From Syntrophaceae bacterium UBA4059 (GTDB taxonomy: Bacteria; Desulfobacterota; Syntrophia; Syntrophales; Smithellaceae): DNA of 53,287 nt. Shown one piece after another: positions 24,469-32,267 of the stretch (position 1 is the first letter of the stretch; every line of letters starts with the position of its first letter). Location: contig DFZJ01000125.1 of assembly GCA_002382045.1 (NCBI GenBank), positions 1-53,287 of the forward strand, written 5' to 3'. The position numbers and the translations under genes are program-made. The notes under the pieces are model-generated. The model worked only from the letters and a program-made list of their open reading frames with translations. It made no database searches and had not been told where the DNA came from.

Positions 24469-24927
24469 TTAACGCGTTTTGAGGAAAGGACGGTCAGACG
24501 GCGTATTGATTGTAAGCGTAAAACGGTTTGTTCCATCGTGGAGCAGAACGTATCGCAACTCGTCGAGGCTGTCATGGGCAAGTTTCAATCCGACTGCTTC
24601 AAAAGTGGTCGAAGCAAAGGATTCTTCTTTGCCGGGCAGAAAATGTTTTTCAAGTAAACCCTGAGGTCCCTGATGCTCGACGATGATGAGCAGGACGGCA
24701 TTTTCCTGTCGGCAGGTTATGGTGATCCTCGACGGGTGTTTTTCCTGCTTGACCATTTTCAGACAATATCCAAAAACTTCCTCTAAAGCCAGCGTGGTCT
24801 TGAGTATTTCAGATTCCGCCAGGCCGCACTGCTTGCCGATATCTTCCGTAACCTTTTGTATAACCGTCAGCATGCGGATGTCTGGCATAACCGTTATGCT
24901 GATGATGTCTTTGGGGTGGCGGTACAT
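24469..24927 (-). CDS. RsbW-like ATP-binding protein (anti-sigma factor/HATPase type)
   Basis: 152 residues. LKTTLALEEVFGYCLKM corresponds to the N-box helix of GHKL ATPases (E and N/C positions), and the remaining strands and helices fit HATPase_c_2 proteins such as RsbW and SpoIIAB. The usual asparagine of the N box appears replaced by cysteine (VFGYC), and glycine-rich G boxes are weak, so activity may be altered. Such proteins bind sigma factors or STAS-domain antagonists. AAGGA lies seven bases before the ATG. It lies beside the SulP remnant; SulP and STAS/RsbW genes are sometimes neighbours, so it may be a survivor of a broken module. Confidence 0.75.
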   Translation of the reverse strand: MYRHPKDIISITVMPDIRMLTVIQKVTEDIGKQCGLAESEILKTTLALEEVFGYCLKMVKQEKHPSRITITCRQENAVLLIIVEHQGPQGLLEKHFLPGKEESFASTTFEAVGLKLAHDSLDELRYVLLHDGTNRFTLTINTPSDRPFLKTR

Positions 24928-25129
24928 GGGGAATCCTTTTTATATATTATTGGCTTTTATCTTTGCCTGTTTGAATTTTATTGTCAATAGCGGACAACAG
25001 ATATTTGAACCTTCATCAATACGGCGGGATGTTTTTTGATTGTTTGACCGCCGCCGGGGCGCCGGACGAGCAACCATACATAAACAACACATTGTCATTC
25101 CCACGAATAACCTGATGACCTGAAGGTCA

Positions 25130-25460
25130 GGTATCACTCCAGTGGGCAGGAAAACGCATTGGTCTGCGTCGCCCCTCCCTCCAAACCGGACTGGCGGATT
25201 TCCCGCATCCGGCTCTCCAGTTAGTGGTCTTACCTCCTTGAGGACTGGCGCAACAGAGCATGGGCATCCTCAAGACTAAACAGACCAAGCTCCTGATAGA
25301 ATTTATTCGGCCAGCGAAAATGATCCATTTTACCACTGATCCCTTTGGTCCTTTTGCTGCGTTTCCGCAGAATGTTGCGCAGTCGCCGTCGAATCCAGCC
25401 ATCCAGATTCCGAAACGTCCACTTGTAGCTGTGCTTGAAGTATTCAAACCAGCCGTTTAC
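25130..25460 (-). mobile_element. 3' remnant of a group II intron
   Basis: On the minus strand the remnant runs from the C-terminal end of an intron-encoded protein (25460-25230) into the 3' ribozyme part. Domain V is recognisable at about 25215-25183: it begins GAGCCGGATGCGG, carries the AGC triad and has a GAAA-containing loop closed by complementary CCGG arms. A domain-VI-like stretch follows. The 5' end (domains I-IV and the reverse transcriptase) is missing, so it is a dead fragment. The exact 3' boundary is uncertain. Confidence 0.85.
25230..25460 (-). pseudogene. C-terminal fragment of a group II intron maturase/reverse transcriptase
   Basis: About 76 codons ending in TAA at 25230. 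They read VNGWFEYFKHSYKWTF, LDGWIRRRLRNILRKRS, FRWPNKFYQELGLFSLEDAH and a final QSSRR, the well-known maturase/C-terminal signature of bacterial group II intron proteins (WxxYF, NLDGWIRRRLR, N-x-FxxLGLxSL). No start codon or RT domain precedes it; an in-frame stop lies just upstream. Its first codons overlap the stop codon of the PBP7-type gene, showing where the deletion joined them. Confidence 0.85.
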
Positions 25461-26395
25461 GGGTAACGATGATCAGCCATCGATGCAGAAAGGCGAAGTT
25501 TATTTCGTTTCGCCTGTGAGCCTTCCATCCACTGTTTGATGCGTCGGGCATCATCGTAACGGGCCGATTTGCCCGGCGCATCGAGCAGCACAATCAGCAT
25601 GGGACGTTTGGCCACTTTCAGCTGCATCACAAGGCAGCGGCCCGACTCATCGATAAAACCCGTTTTCGAAAGACCAATCTGCCATCGGGGATTCCGGAGC
25701 AGAACATTGGTGTTACGGAATTTTAAGTTGCGGCGGCCTAAATGCATCGTTATTTCTTCACTGGTCGTGTACTTCCGGATCAGGCTATACTGGTAAGCTG
25801 CATCCACCATCCGGACCAGGTCCCGGGCAGAGGAAATGTTGCCGTTGGAAATGCCGGTTGGATCATCAAAGCGCGTATCAGTAAGTCCCAGTAATTGCGC
25901 CTTGGCGTTCATGGCCGCGACAAAAGCGACAAGGCCGCCAGGGTATGTCCGCCCCAGAGCATGAGCCGCGCGGTTTTCGGAAGACATCAAGGCCAGCAGC
26001 AGGGCATTTCCGCGTGTGAGGCCGGCGCCAACAGGCAGGCGGGAACGGCTGTGACGGAGGGTGTCCACATCTTCAGACGCGATAGTGATCTCTTCATTAA
26101 GATTCATTTTGGCATCCAGCACGACCATGGCAGTCATCAGTTTTGTAATGGAAGCAATGGGCAGGATTAAATCTGCCTGTTTCTGAACCAAACATTCCCC
26201 GGTTCTCTGATCTTCCACCAATGCGGATGCGGAGCGTAGAATGAGTTTTTGCGGAGGTCGAACGACCTTAATTTTCGAATAGCGTTTATGGGGGACCGGT
26301 TTTGCCGACACATCTGATAATCCTGCAAAACAATGAACCAGCAGGATAGCTGCGCTCAGAATGATTCCCAGTTTAAGAAATGATGGATGCGCCAT
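25457..26395 (-). CDS. D-alanyl-D-alanine endopeptidase, PBP7/DacX type (S11)
   Basis: 312 residues. A signal peptide (FLKLGIILSAAILLVHCFAGL) leads to an S11 peptidase domain with all three active-site motifs: SITK at ~82-85, SEN at ~139-141 and KTG at ~244-246. It resembles PbpG, a periplasmic endopeptidase that cuts peptide crosslinks in peptidoglycan. The ATG at 26395 gives a normal signal peptide and has AGAAAGA upstream; a frame from 26461 adds 22 residues. The last few residues (DHRYP) run up to the group II intron scar and may not be the original C-terminus. Confidence 0.92.
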   Translation of the reverse strand: MAHPSFLKLGIILSAAILLVHCFAGLSDVSAKPVPHKRYSKIKVVRPPQKLILRSASALVEDQRTGECLVQKQADLILPIASITKLMTAMVVLDAKMNLNEEITIASEDVDTLRHSRSRLPVGAGLTRGNALLLALMSSENRAAHALGRTYPGGLVAFVAAMNAKAQLLGLTDTRFDDPTGISNGNISSARDLVRMVDAAYQYSLIRKYTTSEEITMHLGRRNLKFRNTNVLLRNPRWQIGLSKTGFIDESGRCLVMQLKVAKRPMLIVLLDAPGKSARYDDARRIKQWMEGSQAKRNKLRLSASMADHRYP

Positions 26396-26523
26396 ATTCT
26401 TTCTGTAAGTGTTTAAAGTATCGATTTTCAATTTCCTCTCGTCAGTGATGATGAAGTTCAAATATCTCCCGCCATAATATTCCTGTCGCCAATGACCGGA
26501 AGCAACACGTCACAAGGGATTAT

Positions 26524-26730
26524 CTACTCTTTTCCTTTCGCAGGCGATTTAAACGCGTCCTTTTTATTGGTTTTGGTATTGGATGATCCTGATGTTTCCA
26601 AGCCTGATTCGATGAGGCGCCGGATCGCTTCAGAACGCGAGTTGATGCGATTATCAAAACGATAATCGTCAATGTGCGTCAAAAGCGCATCGTCCAGGGT
26701 GATTAATATTTTCGCTTTTTCGATGGCCAT
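26524..26730 (-). CDS. Ribbon-helix-helix (CopG/Arc-type) regulator
   Basis: 68 residues. KAKILITLDDALLTHIDDYR is the DNA-binding ribbon plus first helix, and NSRSEAIRRLIESGLE the second helix, the CopG/MetJ/Arc pattern. The C-terminal ~20 residues are charged and probably disordered. Such proteins are often antitoxins or autoregulators; no toxin-like partner is next to it. The 80 bases before its ATG are extremely AT-rich with repeated ATATGAT/ATATAC words, a plausible operator. Confidence 0.85.
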   Translation of the reverse strand: MAIEKAKILITLDDALLTHIDDYRFDNRINSRSEAIRRLIESGLETSGSSNTKTNKKDAFKSPAKGKE

Positions 26731-26809
26731 GGTTTATATATACAGTATCATAAATATAATGTCAATAACAGATATGATAGATATTTAGTATATACGATAT
26801 ATAAGATAA
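26731..26809 (-). promoter_or_regulatory. AT-rich promoter/operator of the ribbon-helix-helix gene
   Basis: Nearly pure A/T with partly repeated words (TATATACAGTATCATAAATAT, GATATGATAGATAT, GTATATACGATATATA). Ribbon-helix-helix proteins bind short repeated operators, so autoregulation here is likely but inferred. Confidence 0.45.
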
Positions 26810-27043
26810 TCAATACCCGGGAAAAGGTGGGTGCCTGCCACCAGGGCTGCTTTGGCCATGGGCGGCGCCAGGCTGCGTTTTCCGGATTCGACCTATTTCC
26901 CGGAGGAGATCGAAATTCTGCGCTTCCTTTACACCGGTGAGGTCGCGGATAGAAGTATCATCCACATATCCTTTGTTGCCCAGGACGCCGATGGCTGTTC
27001 TTTTTTCCTTGACAGAAATCCTCCGGCCTTCTATCGTTTGCAA
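26810..27043 (-). CDS. Small hypothetical ORF, doubtful
   Basis: A 77-codon frame. The first ~55 codons look moderately protein-like (TAIGVLGNKGYVDDTSIRDL, NFDLLREIGRIRKT); the last ~20 are low complexity (PGGRHPPFPGY) and lie over a short inverted repeat (GGTGG...CCACC at 26827-26843). No ribosome site or domain is recognised. It may be a fragment of a lost gene. The opposite strand is also open (26831-27112), with no better support. Confidence 0.25.
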   Translation of the reverse strand: MQTIEGRRISVKEKRTAIGVLGNKGYVDDTSIRDLTGVKEAQNFDLLREIGRIRKTQPGAAHGQSSPGGRHPPFPGY

Positions 27044-27114
27044 CGAAACGATTTTTCATGCAGAAAAAGGATAGACCGCCGTTTAGAGCGCGGCGGGAAA
27101 AAAGGAGACTGAAT

Positions 27115-29205
27115 ATGTGCCATATAAGAGTGACGAACAACTCTGAGAATACATACCGTGACAAACAACTGCGCCATGCCCAAGCCCCCGTGACGACCGG
27201 CGGGTTCTGTTTCCTCCTGCCGCTTTTGCTGATCATGATTTTCCTGCTTCCCCTGACGGCGGCGGCTAATGACCTTGCCTGTAAACACCTGCCCATCCTG
27301 ATGGAAGCATTTCATGCCAAACATTATGCGATGAAAAGCACCACCACGGAAATCAGGGCGCAAGCAGTCGATCAAATGATCAAGCATCTTGATCCCTCAA
27401 AAACGCTGCTGTACGAATCCGACCTGGAGACGCTTAAACCGCTTCTGCTCGAGGTTTTCCTGAGCGCGGAAAAAGGCAATTGTGCCTCGCTCCAGCAAGT
27501 GTACAACCTGCTCGTCGTGCGGGCGCGGGAGAACGAAGCGATCGTCAAAGACATCCTGGGGCCAGCCTTCCGCCCTGACAAGAAGGTGGAACTGAACATC
27601 AACGTGGATAAACGCCCCTATCTGAAAACAAGGACGGACAAGCAGGGGACCCTGAAAAAGCTCGTGCAATTCCAAATAGAAAACTCACTGGTTGCCGGCA
27701 TTGACCTGGAAACAGCCAAAAAAAGACAGATCCACCGCTATGAGCTGCAGACGAAGCGGGTCGTCGAGCAAAATCCTTCCAAACTCATTTCGACGGCCGC
27801 CGAGGCTTTTGCGGGGGCACTGGATCCGCACACCAGCTACCTGTCGCCTAAAAACCTTGAGGACCTGCAGATTCAGATGAAGCTTTCTCTGGAGGGCATC
27901 GGGGCCATGCTCAGCAGCGAAACCGGCTTTACGGTTATCGAAGAATTGGTTCCGGGCGGGGGCGCCGAGAAAACCGGACTTTTGAAGCCGAAGGACAAAA
28001 TTATTGCCGTCGCTCAGCAAGGGGAAAAGCCTGTTGACGTCATCGATATGGATCTGCGCGACGTTGTCAGTATGATCCGAGGCAGGAAAGGCACAAGGGT
28101 CACGCTGACGATTTTACGGCAGGGGCAGCGCAAGGAGCGCTTTGACGTTACCATCATGCGCGACAAGATTGACGTGACGGAACAGGAAGCAAAGATCACC
28201 TACGAGATCAGGAAAGTCAACGGTAAACCATACCGTTTCGGTGTCATTGATCTCCCTTCATTCTACGGAGACGAGAAAGGCGACAAATCGAGTTATGAAG
28301 ATGTGAAAAGACTTCTCGCCGAGGCAAAGCGACAGCAGGTGGACGGCATGGTGCTGAACCTGTCGCGCAATGGCGGCGGGCTGCTCGAAGAGGCCGTGCG
28401 CCTTGCAGGCCTTTTTATCGGCAAGGGTGGAATCGTTGCCGTCAAGGACAGCCGGGGGCATGTGACGATTCTTGCCAATGGTTCGGCGGCGCCGGTGAAG
28501 GAATACGATAAGCGCAGTATTGTTGCGGTTCCTGCGGAGAATCCAAACGCGCTCTACATGGGGCCCCTCGTCGTGCTAACCAGCCGAATGAGTGCGTCAG
28601 CCAGCGAGATCGTGGCGGGCGCCCTGCAGGACTATGACCGTGCAGTGATTGTCGGGGCGGATCATACTTACGGCAAAGGTTCCGTACAGGCTTTGATGCC
28701 GCTGCCCTGGGACCTGGGCGCCATGAAAGTCACCACGGGGATGTACTTTCTGCCGGGCGGTAAATCGACACAGAAAATCGGTGTGGCAGCAGACGTCAGG
28801 ATGCCTGGCTGGTTTGTGTTCGAAGAAATCGGTGAGGCGGCGCTGGACTATCCGCTGCCGGCTCAGTCGATCGTACCCTTCCTCGGCACACGGGGAAAAG
28901 ATACGCCGCAATGGAAGACTGTGGACAAGGGATTGATTGCCAAACTTGTGCCGAGGTCTCAGGGAAGAATTGCAAAAGACGCCAAGTTTGCCAAAATTAT
29001 TAAAGAAAACCAAGAAGCCGCTGAGAAGAAGGGCATCATCCAGCTGGACGATTTCAGCAAGACGATGAAAAAAGAAGGTGTTGGAAAAGAGACGGAAACG
29101 CGTTCTGAACAAAAACAGAAAATACGCGAACAGTATGCGCCTTTTGTGAACGAGAGTGTCAACATCCTGTTTGATGTGGTAACACTGGGGGCCGCTGCGC
29201 GCTGA
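27115..29205 (+). CDS. Periplasmic tail-specific protease, Prc/CtpA family (S41)
   Basis: 696 residues, close to E. coli Prc in architecture: an N-terminal hydrophobic signal segment (FLLPLLLIMIFLLPLTAAA), a helical lead domain with the HLDPSKTLLYESDLE-like pattern, a PDZ domain (~residues 235-320, containing LSLEGIGAMLSSETGFTVIEE) and the S41 core. Catalytic residues are Ser ~495 in SASASE, Asp ~506 in LQDYDR and Lys ~521 in TYGKGSVQ. It degrades proteins from their C-termini in the periplasm and trims cell-wall hydrolases or PBP3-like substrates in known cases. The ATG at 27115 follows AAGGAGACTGAAT. By eye the gene is richer in G+C than its neighbours. Confidence 0.93.
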   Translation: MCHIRVTNNSENTYRDKQLRHAQAPVTTGGFCFLLPLLLIMIFLLPLTAAANDLACKHLPILMEAFHAKHYAMKSTTTEIRAQAVDQMIKHLDPSKTLLYESDLETLKPLLLEVFLSAEKGNCASLQQVYNLLVVRARENEAIVKDILGPAFRPDKKVELNINVDKRPYLKTRTDKQGTLKKLVQFQIENSLVAGIDLETAKKRQIHRYELQTKRVVEQNPSKLISTAAEAFAGALDPHTSYLSPKNLEDLQIQMKLSLEGIGAMLSSETGFTVIEELVPGGGAEKTGLLKPKDKIIAVAQQGEKPVDVIDMDLRDVVSMIRGRKGTRVTLTILRQGQRKERFDVTIMRDKIDVTEQEAKITYEIRKVNGKPYRFGVIDLPSFYGDEKGDKSSYEDVKRLLAEAKRQQVDGMVLNLSRNGGGLLEEAVRLAGLFIGKGGIVAVKDSRGHVTILANGSAAPVKEYDKRSIVAVPAENPNALYMGPLVVLTSRMSASASEIVAGALQDYDRAVIVGADHTYGKGSVQALMPLPWDLGAMKVTTGMYFLPGGKSTQKIGVAADVRMPGWFVFEEIGEAALDYPLPAQSIVPFLGTRGKDTPQWKTVDKGLIAKLVPRSQGRIAKDAKFAKIIKENQEAAEKKGIIQLDDFSKTMKKEGVGKETETRSEQKQKIREQYAPFVNESVNILFDVVTLGAAAR

Positions 29206-29260
29206 CACTTGGATTTGAATAACCAAGGGGCGTTTTCCTTTGAGAAATAAAATTTATGTT

Positions 29261-30109
29261 TTATTTTCCTTCCAAAAAGAATTCATTGGCCAGATCAATT
29301 TCAATCATGGCCTGTGAAATCCAGCTATCGCTCTTGAGCATAAGAGGTTTGAGTGTTTTTTCGATATGACTTTCAAAAACATAATCATCCGGATTGATTT
29401 GATACTTGGAGTTGGCCAGGGCATCAGCCAGCATAAGGGATTCAATCATGCCCGTTGATTCGGATGATGATAGATAATAATGATGACCGGCAATGGCTTG
29501 TATGATGGGTTCGGGAAGTTGCCATTTTCTGGCCAGATAGGCGCCGACCTGCACATGATCCATGGACGCCACTTCCTGCTCGGCGTCGGCAAAACTGCAT
29601 TTTGTCTTTTGCATGGTCTTCCAGACTTTACCGAAATCTTCTTTAAAGTACTTTAACATGATAATTTTACCGATGTCGTGCAAAAGACCGGCTATGAAAG
29701 CATCCTCCGGAGTCACCAGACGGCTTCTTTCCGCCAGTTGCTTGCTGAGAACGGCAACGCTCACCGCATGACGCCAGAACTCTGTAATGTCAAAGTTTTC
29801 GTATCGATCTTTAAAAGTAAATGTATCGAGGATGGCGACGGAAACGACGGCATTTTTTACGGCATTAAACCCCAAAATCATGACGGCATGAGCAATTGAG
29901 CTGCTTTCTTGCCGAACGCCATAAAATGCGGAATTGACCAGGTGCAAAATTCTGGATGACATGGCTGGGTCCAGTTCGATAATATGGGCCACTTTTTCAA
30001 TCGATGCCTGATTGTCTTTGAGCAGTTGATTAAGCTTGAAATAAACGCTGGGCAGTGTCGGTAAATCCTTAATCTTCTCAAGCGTCATCCAAATGGTCTT
30101 ATTATCCAT
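29261..30109 (-). CDS. HDOD domain signalling protein
   Basis: 282 residues forming one HDOD domain, a degenerate relative of HD phosphohydrolases. LPTLPSVYFKLNQLL and DPAMSSRILHLVNSAFYG are the HDOD hallmark, and FIAGLLHDIGKIIML keeps an HDIG core. It probably acts in signalling or stress regulation rather than catalysis; in other bacteria HDOD proteins partner with GGDEF or kinase proteins. AGGAGG lies 7 bases before the ATG. It is transcribed away from the ABC-F gene from a shared AT-rich intergenic region. Confidence 0.9.
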   Translation of the reverse strand: MDNKTIWMTLEKIKDLPTLPSVYFKLNQLLKDNQASIEKVAHIIELDPAMSSRILHLVNSAFYGVRQESSSIAHAVMILGFNAVKNAVVSVAILDTFTFKDRYENFDITEFWRHAVSVAVLSKQLAERSRLVTPEDAFIAGLLHDIGKIIMLKYFKEDFGKVWKTMQKTKCSFADAEQEVASMDHVQVGAYLARKWQLPEPIIQAIAGHHYYLSSSESTGMIESLMLADALANSKYQINPDDYVFESHIEKTLKPLMLKSDSWISQAMIEIDLANEFFLEGK

Positions 30110-30202
30110 GCAGATCCTCCTGATAGGTTATTCTTATAAGTTTAGGACTGATAAAAATATTTACAACAACTTAAACGTATTATAAGCCATAAATGCTGAA
30201 AA

Positions 30203-30230
30203 TTGAAAATAATTTATAAGGGTATAACAT
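30203..30230 (+). promoter_or_regulatory. Candidate promoter upstream of the ABC-F leader
   Basis: TTGAAA (30203-30208), a 16-base spacer, then TAACAT (30225-30230). A weak match. It would give a leader of about 115 nt containing the terminator at 30289-30324. Confidence 0.3.
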
Positions 30231-30288
30231 ATTTATTAATAATGTGTTGCCACAAGGTCCAATAGGTGATACGAAGATTTCGTCAGTG

Positions 30289-30324
30289 AACCACAGGGGG
30301 GTCACCATACCCTGTGGTTTTTTT
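30289..30324 (+). terminator. Intrinsic terminator in the leader of the ABC-F gene
   Basis: A perfect 10-base-pair stem AACCACAGGG/CCCTGTGGTT, an 11-base loop and seven T. It ends 28 bases before the ABC-F ATG on the same strand, and no plus-strand gene is upstream within 1 kb except the distant protease. This arrangement suggests transcription attenuation. Confidence 0.8.
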
Positions 30325-30351
30325 ATTCTATACGAGGAGCATCATACAAGC

Positions 30352-31956
30352 ATGATTCAAGCAGTCAATATCACTCTGGCCTATGGCAAGAGAATACTAT
30401 TCAAAGATGTTAATATTAAATTTACCCCCGGTAACTGTTATGGACTGATCGGCGCCAACGGATCGGGGAAGTCCACCTTCCTGAAAATTCTGGCCGGTGA
30501 ACTGGAGGCGGACAAGGGGGAAATCATCGTCGGCCGTCGGGAACGCATAGCGGTTTTGCGCCAGGATCAGTTTGCCTTCGACGAGGAAATCGTTTTCAAT
30601 ACGGTCATCATGGGACACAAACGTCTGTATAAGATCATGATGAAGCGCGAAGCCATGTATGCCAAGTCGGAATTTACCGAAGAAGACGGTGTGCGTTCGG
30701 CTGAACTGGAGGCGGATTTTGCTGAAATGAATGGTTATGAAGCGGAATCCGAAGCCGCCGTGCTTTTAAACGGACTGGGCATATCCGAAGACCTGCGGAC
30801 GAAGAAGATGAAGGATTTAGAGGCGGGCGACAAGGTCCGCGTGCTGCTGGCTCAGGCTCTGTTTGGCAATCCCGATATCCTGCTCCTGGACGAACCGACC
30901 AACAATCTCGACCGGAAATCCATTAAATGGCTGGAAGAGTTTCTGTGCCGGTTTTCCAATACGGTCATCGTGGTGTCCCATGACCGTCACTTTCTGAATC
31001 AGGTCTGCACGCATACCGCTGATATCGATTTCGGGCGGATTCAGATTTATGTGGGCAATTATGATTTCTGGCACCGTGCCAGCCAGTTACACTTAAAGCA
31101 GAAGCAAGCCGATAACCGCAAACTATCCGAAAAAGCGGATGAACTGAAAGCTTTTATCCGGCGCTTCAGTGCCAATGCCTCCAAGTCCAGGCAGGCCACG
31201 TCGCGCAAGAAGCTGCTTGATAAATTGACTCTGGAGGATATGCCGACGTCATCCCGAAAATATCCGTATGTGGTGTTCAAGCCCGAGCGTGCCTGCGGCG
31301 ACATCATCCTGTCCATTACCGGATTAACCAAAACAATTGATGGCGTTAAAGTCCTGGATAATTTTGACCTGAATGTGCGCAAAGGCAACAAAATCGCTTT
31401 TGTCGGAGACAATGCTCTGGCGCGAACAACCCTTTTTCAGATTTTGGCAGGTGAAATGGAACCCGACAGCGGCAGTTACCGCTGGGGTGTAACCATCACT
31501 AATGCCTACTTCCCCCAGGAGAATAGCGGATTCTTCGAAAGGGAAATGACGCTGATTGAATGGCTGAGCCAGTATTCACCGCCTTCGGATGGCGACGCTT
31601 TTGCCCGCGGTTTTCTGGGACGAATGCTTTTTTCCGGCGAAGAGGCCCTGAAAAATATTGTCGTTCTCTCCGGCGGCGAAAGAGTGCGCTGCATGCTTTC
31701 CCGCATGATGCTGACCGGGGCCAATGTTCTTATCCTGGATGAACCGACAAACCATCTGGACTTGGAATCAATCACCGCCTTAAACGACGGGCTTATCGCA
31801 TTTTCCGAGGTGGTTTTGTTTGCTTCGCATGATCAGGAATTTGTTTCAACCGTTGCCAACAGGATTATCGACATCTCAGAAGGTTGCGCCATTGAACGCA
31901 ATCTGGATGATGAAGAGGATCCGGACATAGAAGACGATGTTGCGGAAGCGGTTTGA
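30352..31956 (+). CDS. ABC-F ribosome-associated ATPase, YbiT type
   Basis: 534 residues, two ABC domains without membrane segments. Domain 1: Walker A GANGSGKST and Walker B ILLLDEPTNNLD, with the noncanonical signature LEAGDKVRVLLAQAL that YbiT also shows. The linker RFSANASKSRQATSRKK is a strong YbiT marker. Domain 2: LSGGERVRCMLSR and LILDEPTNHLD are intact, but its Walker A reads GDNALARTT, lacking the usual glycines and lysine. ABC-F proteins bind the ribosomal E site and relieve stalling or give antibiotic protection. The start is the ATG at 30352 with GAGGAG 12 bases upstream; a frame from 30244 would run through the terminator hairpin. Confidence 0.92.
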   Translation: MIQAVNITLAYGKRILFKDVNIKFTPGNCYGLIGANGSGKSTFLKILAGELEADKGEIIVGRRERIAVLRQDQFAFDEEIVFNTVIMGHKRLYKIMMKREAMYAKSEFTEEDGVRSAELEADFAEMNGYEAESEAAVLLNGLGISEDLRTKKMKDLEAGDKVRVLLAQALFGNPDILLLDEPTNNLDRKSIKWLEEFLCRFSNTVIVVSHDRHFLNQVCTHTADIDFGRIQIYVGNYDFWHRASQLHLKQKQADNRKLSEKADELKAFIRRFSANASKSRQATSRKKLLDKLTLEDMPTSSRKYPYVVFKPERACGDIILSITGLTKTIDGVKVLDNFDLNVRKGNKIAFVGDNALARTTLFQILAGEMEPDSGSYRWGVTITNAYFPQENSGFFEREMTLIEWLSQYSPPSDGDAFARGFLGRMLFSGEEALKNIVVLSGGERVRCMLSRMMLTGANVLILDEPTNHLDLESITALNDGLIAFSEVVLFASHDQEFVSTVANRIIDISEGCAIERNLDDEEDPDIEDDVAEAV

Positions 31957-31982
31957 ATCGCACTTCCGGCATAGTGATATAA

Positions 31983-32024
31983 AAACCCGTTGATTTACGC
32001 TTGAGGCGTAAATTCAACGGGTTT
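31983..32024. terminator. Bidirectional hairpin between convergent genes
   Basis: AAACCCGTTGATTTACGC, a short TTGAG loop, then GCGTAAATTCAACGGGTTT (one bulged base). On the minus strand it is followed by TTTTTATA, making it a terminator for the biotinyl carrier gene; on the plus strand it follows the ABC-F gene. Confidence 0.75.
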
Positions 32025-32051
32025 GTTGATTAAAAATAAATAGGGTAAGCG

Positions 32052-32267
32052 CTATTCGAGAGTGACCAGTAACTGACCCTCCGTGACGCTATCACCGGCC
32101 TTGACCAGGATCTCCTTAATGGTTCCCGCGCCCGGCGCATAAACGGGAATTTCCATTTTCATCGCGTCCATGATGATCACTTCTTCTTCTTCCTGGACCT
32201 GACTGCCGACACTGACCGTAATGCTCGCAATTTTCCCCGGCATGGGGGCTTTAATTTCCATACTCAT
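32052..32267 (-). CDS. Stand-alone biotinyl/lipoyl carrier protein
   Basis: 71 residues, just one biotinyl-like domain. The attachment motif is MDAMKMEI with the modifiable lysine near residue 36, and the surrounding pattern APMPGKIASI ... VYAPGAGTIKEI ... LVKAGDSVTEGQLLVTLE is typical of biotin carriers of acyl-CoA or oxaloacetate decarboxylases/carboxylases. No carboxyltransferase, biotin carboxylase or membrane decarboxylase subunit is adjacent, so its partner is encoded elsewhere. In anaerobic deltaproteobacteria this could be a glutaconyl- or methylmalonyl-CoA decarboxylase or pyruvate carboxylase system; this is inference. Confidence 0.88.
   Translation of the reverse strand: MSMEIKAPMPGKIASITVSVGSQVQEEEEVIIMDAMKMEIPVYAPGAGTIKEILVKAGDSVTEGQLLVTLE

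Noticed and set aside
25127..25447. 107-codon minus-strand frame in the intron region
   Set aside because: It is the wrong frame across the maturase tail and domain V; the maturase motifs are in another frame.
26831..27112. Plus-strand frame before the Prc-type gene
   Set aside because: No ribosome site or motif; it overlaps another weak frame, and the Prc start at 27115 has a strong site.
30244..30351. N-terminal extension of the ABC-F protein
   Set aside because: It is translated from the terminator hairpin; YbiT-type proteins begin at MIQAV, which follows GAGGAG.
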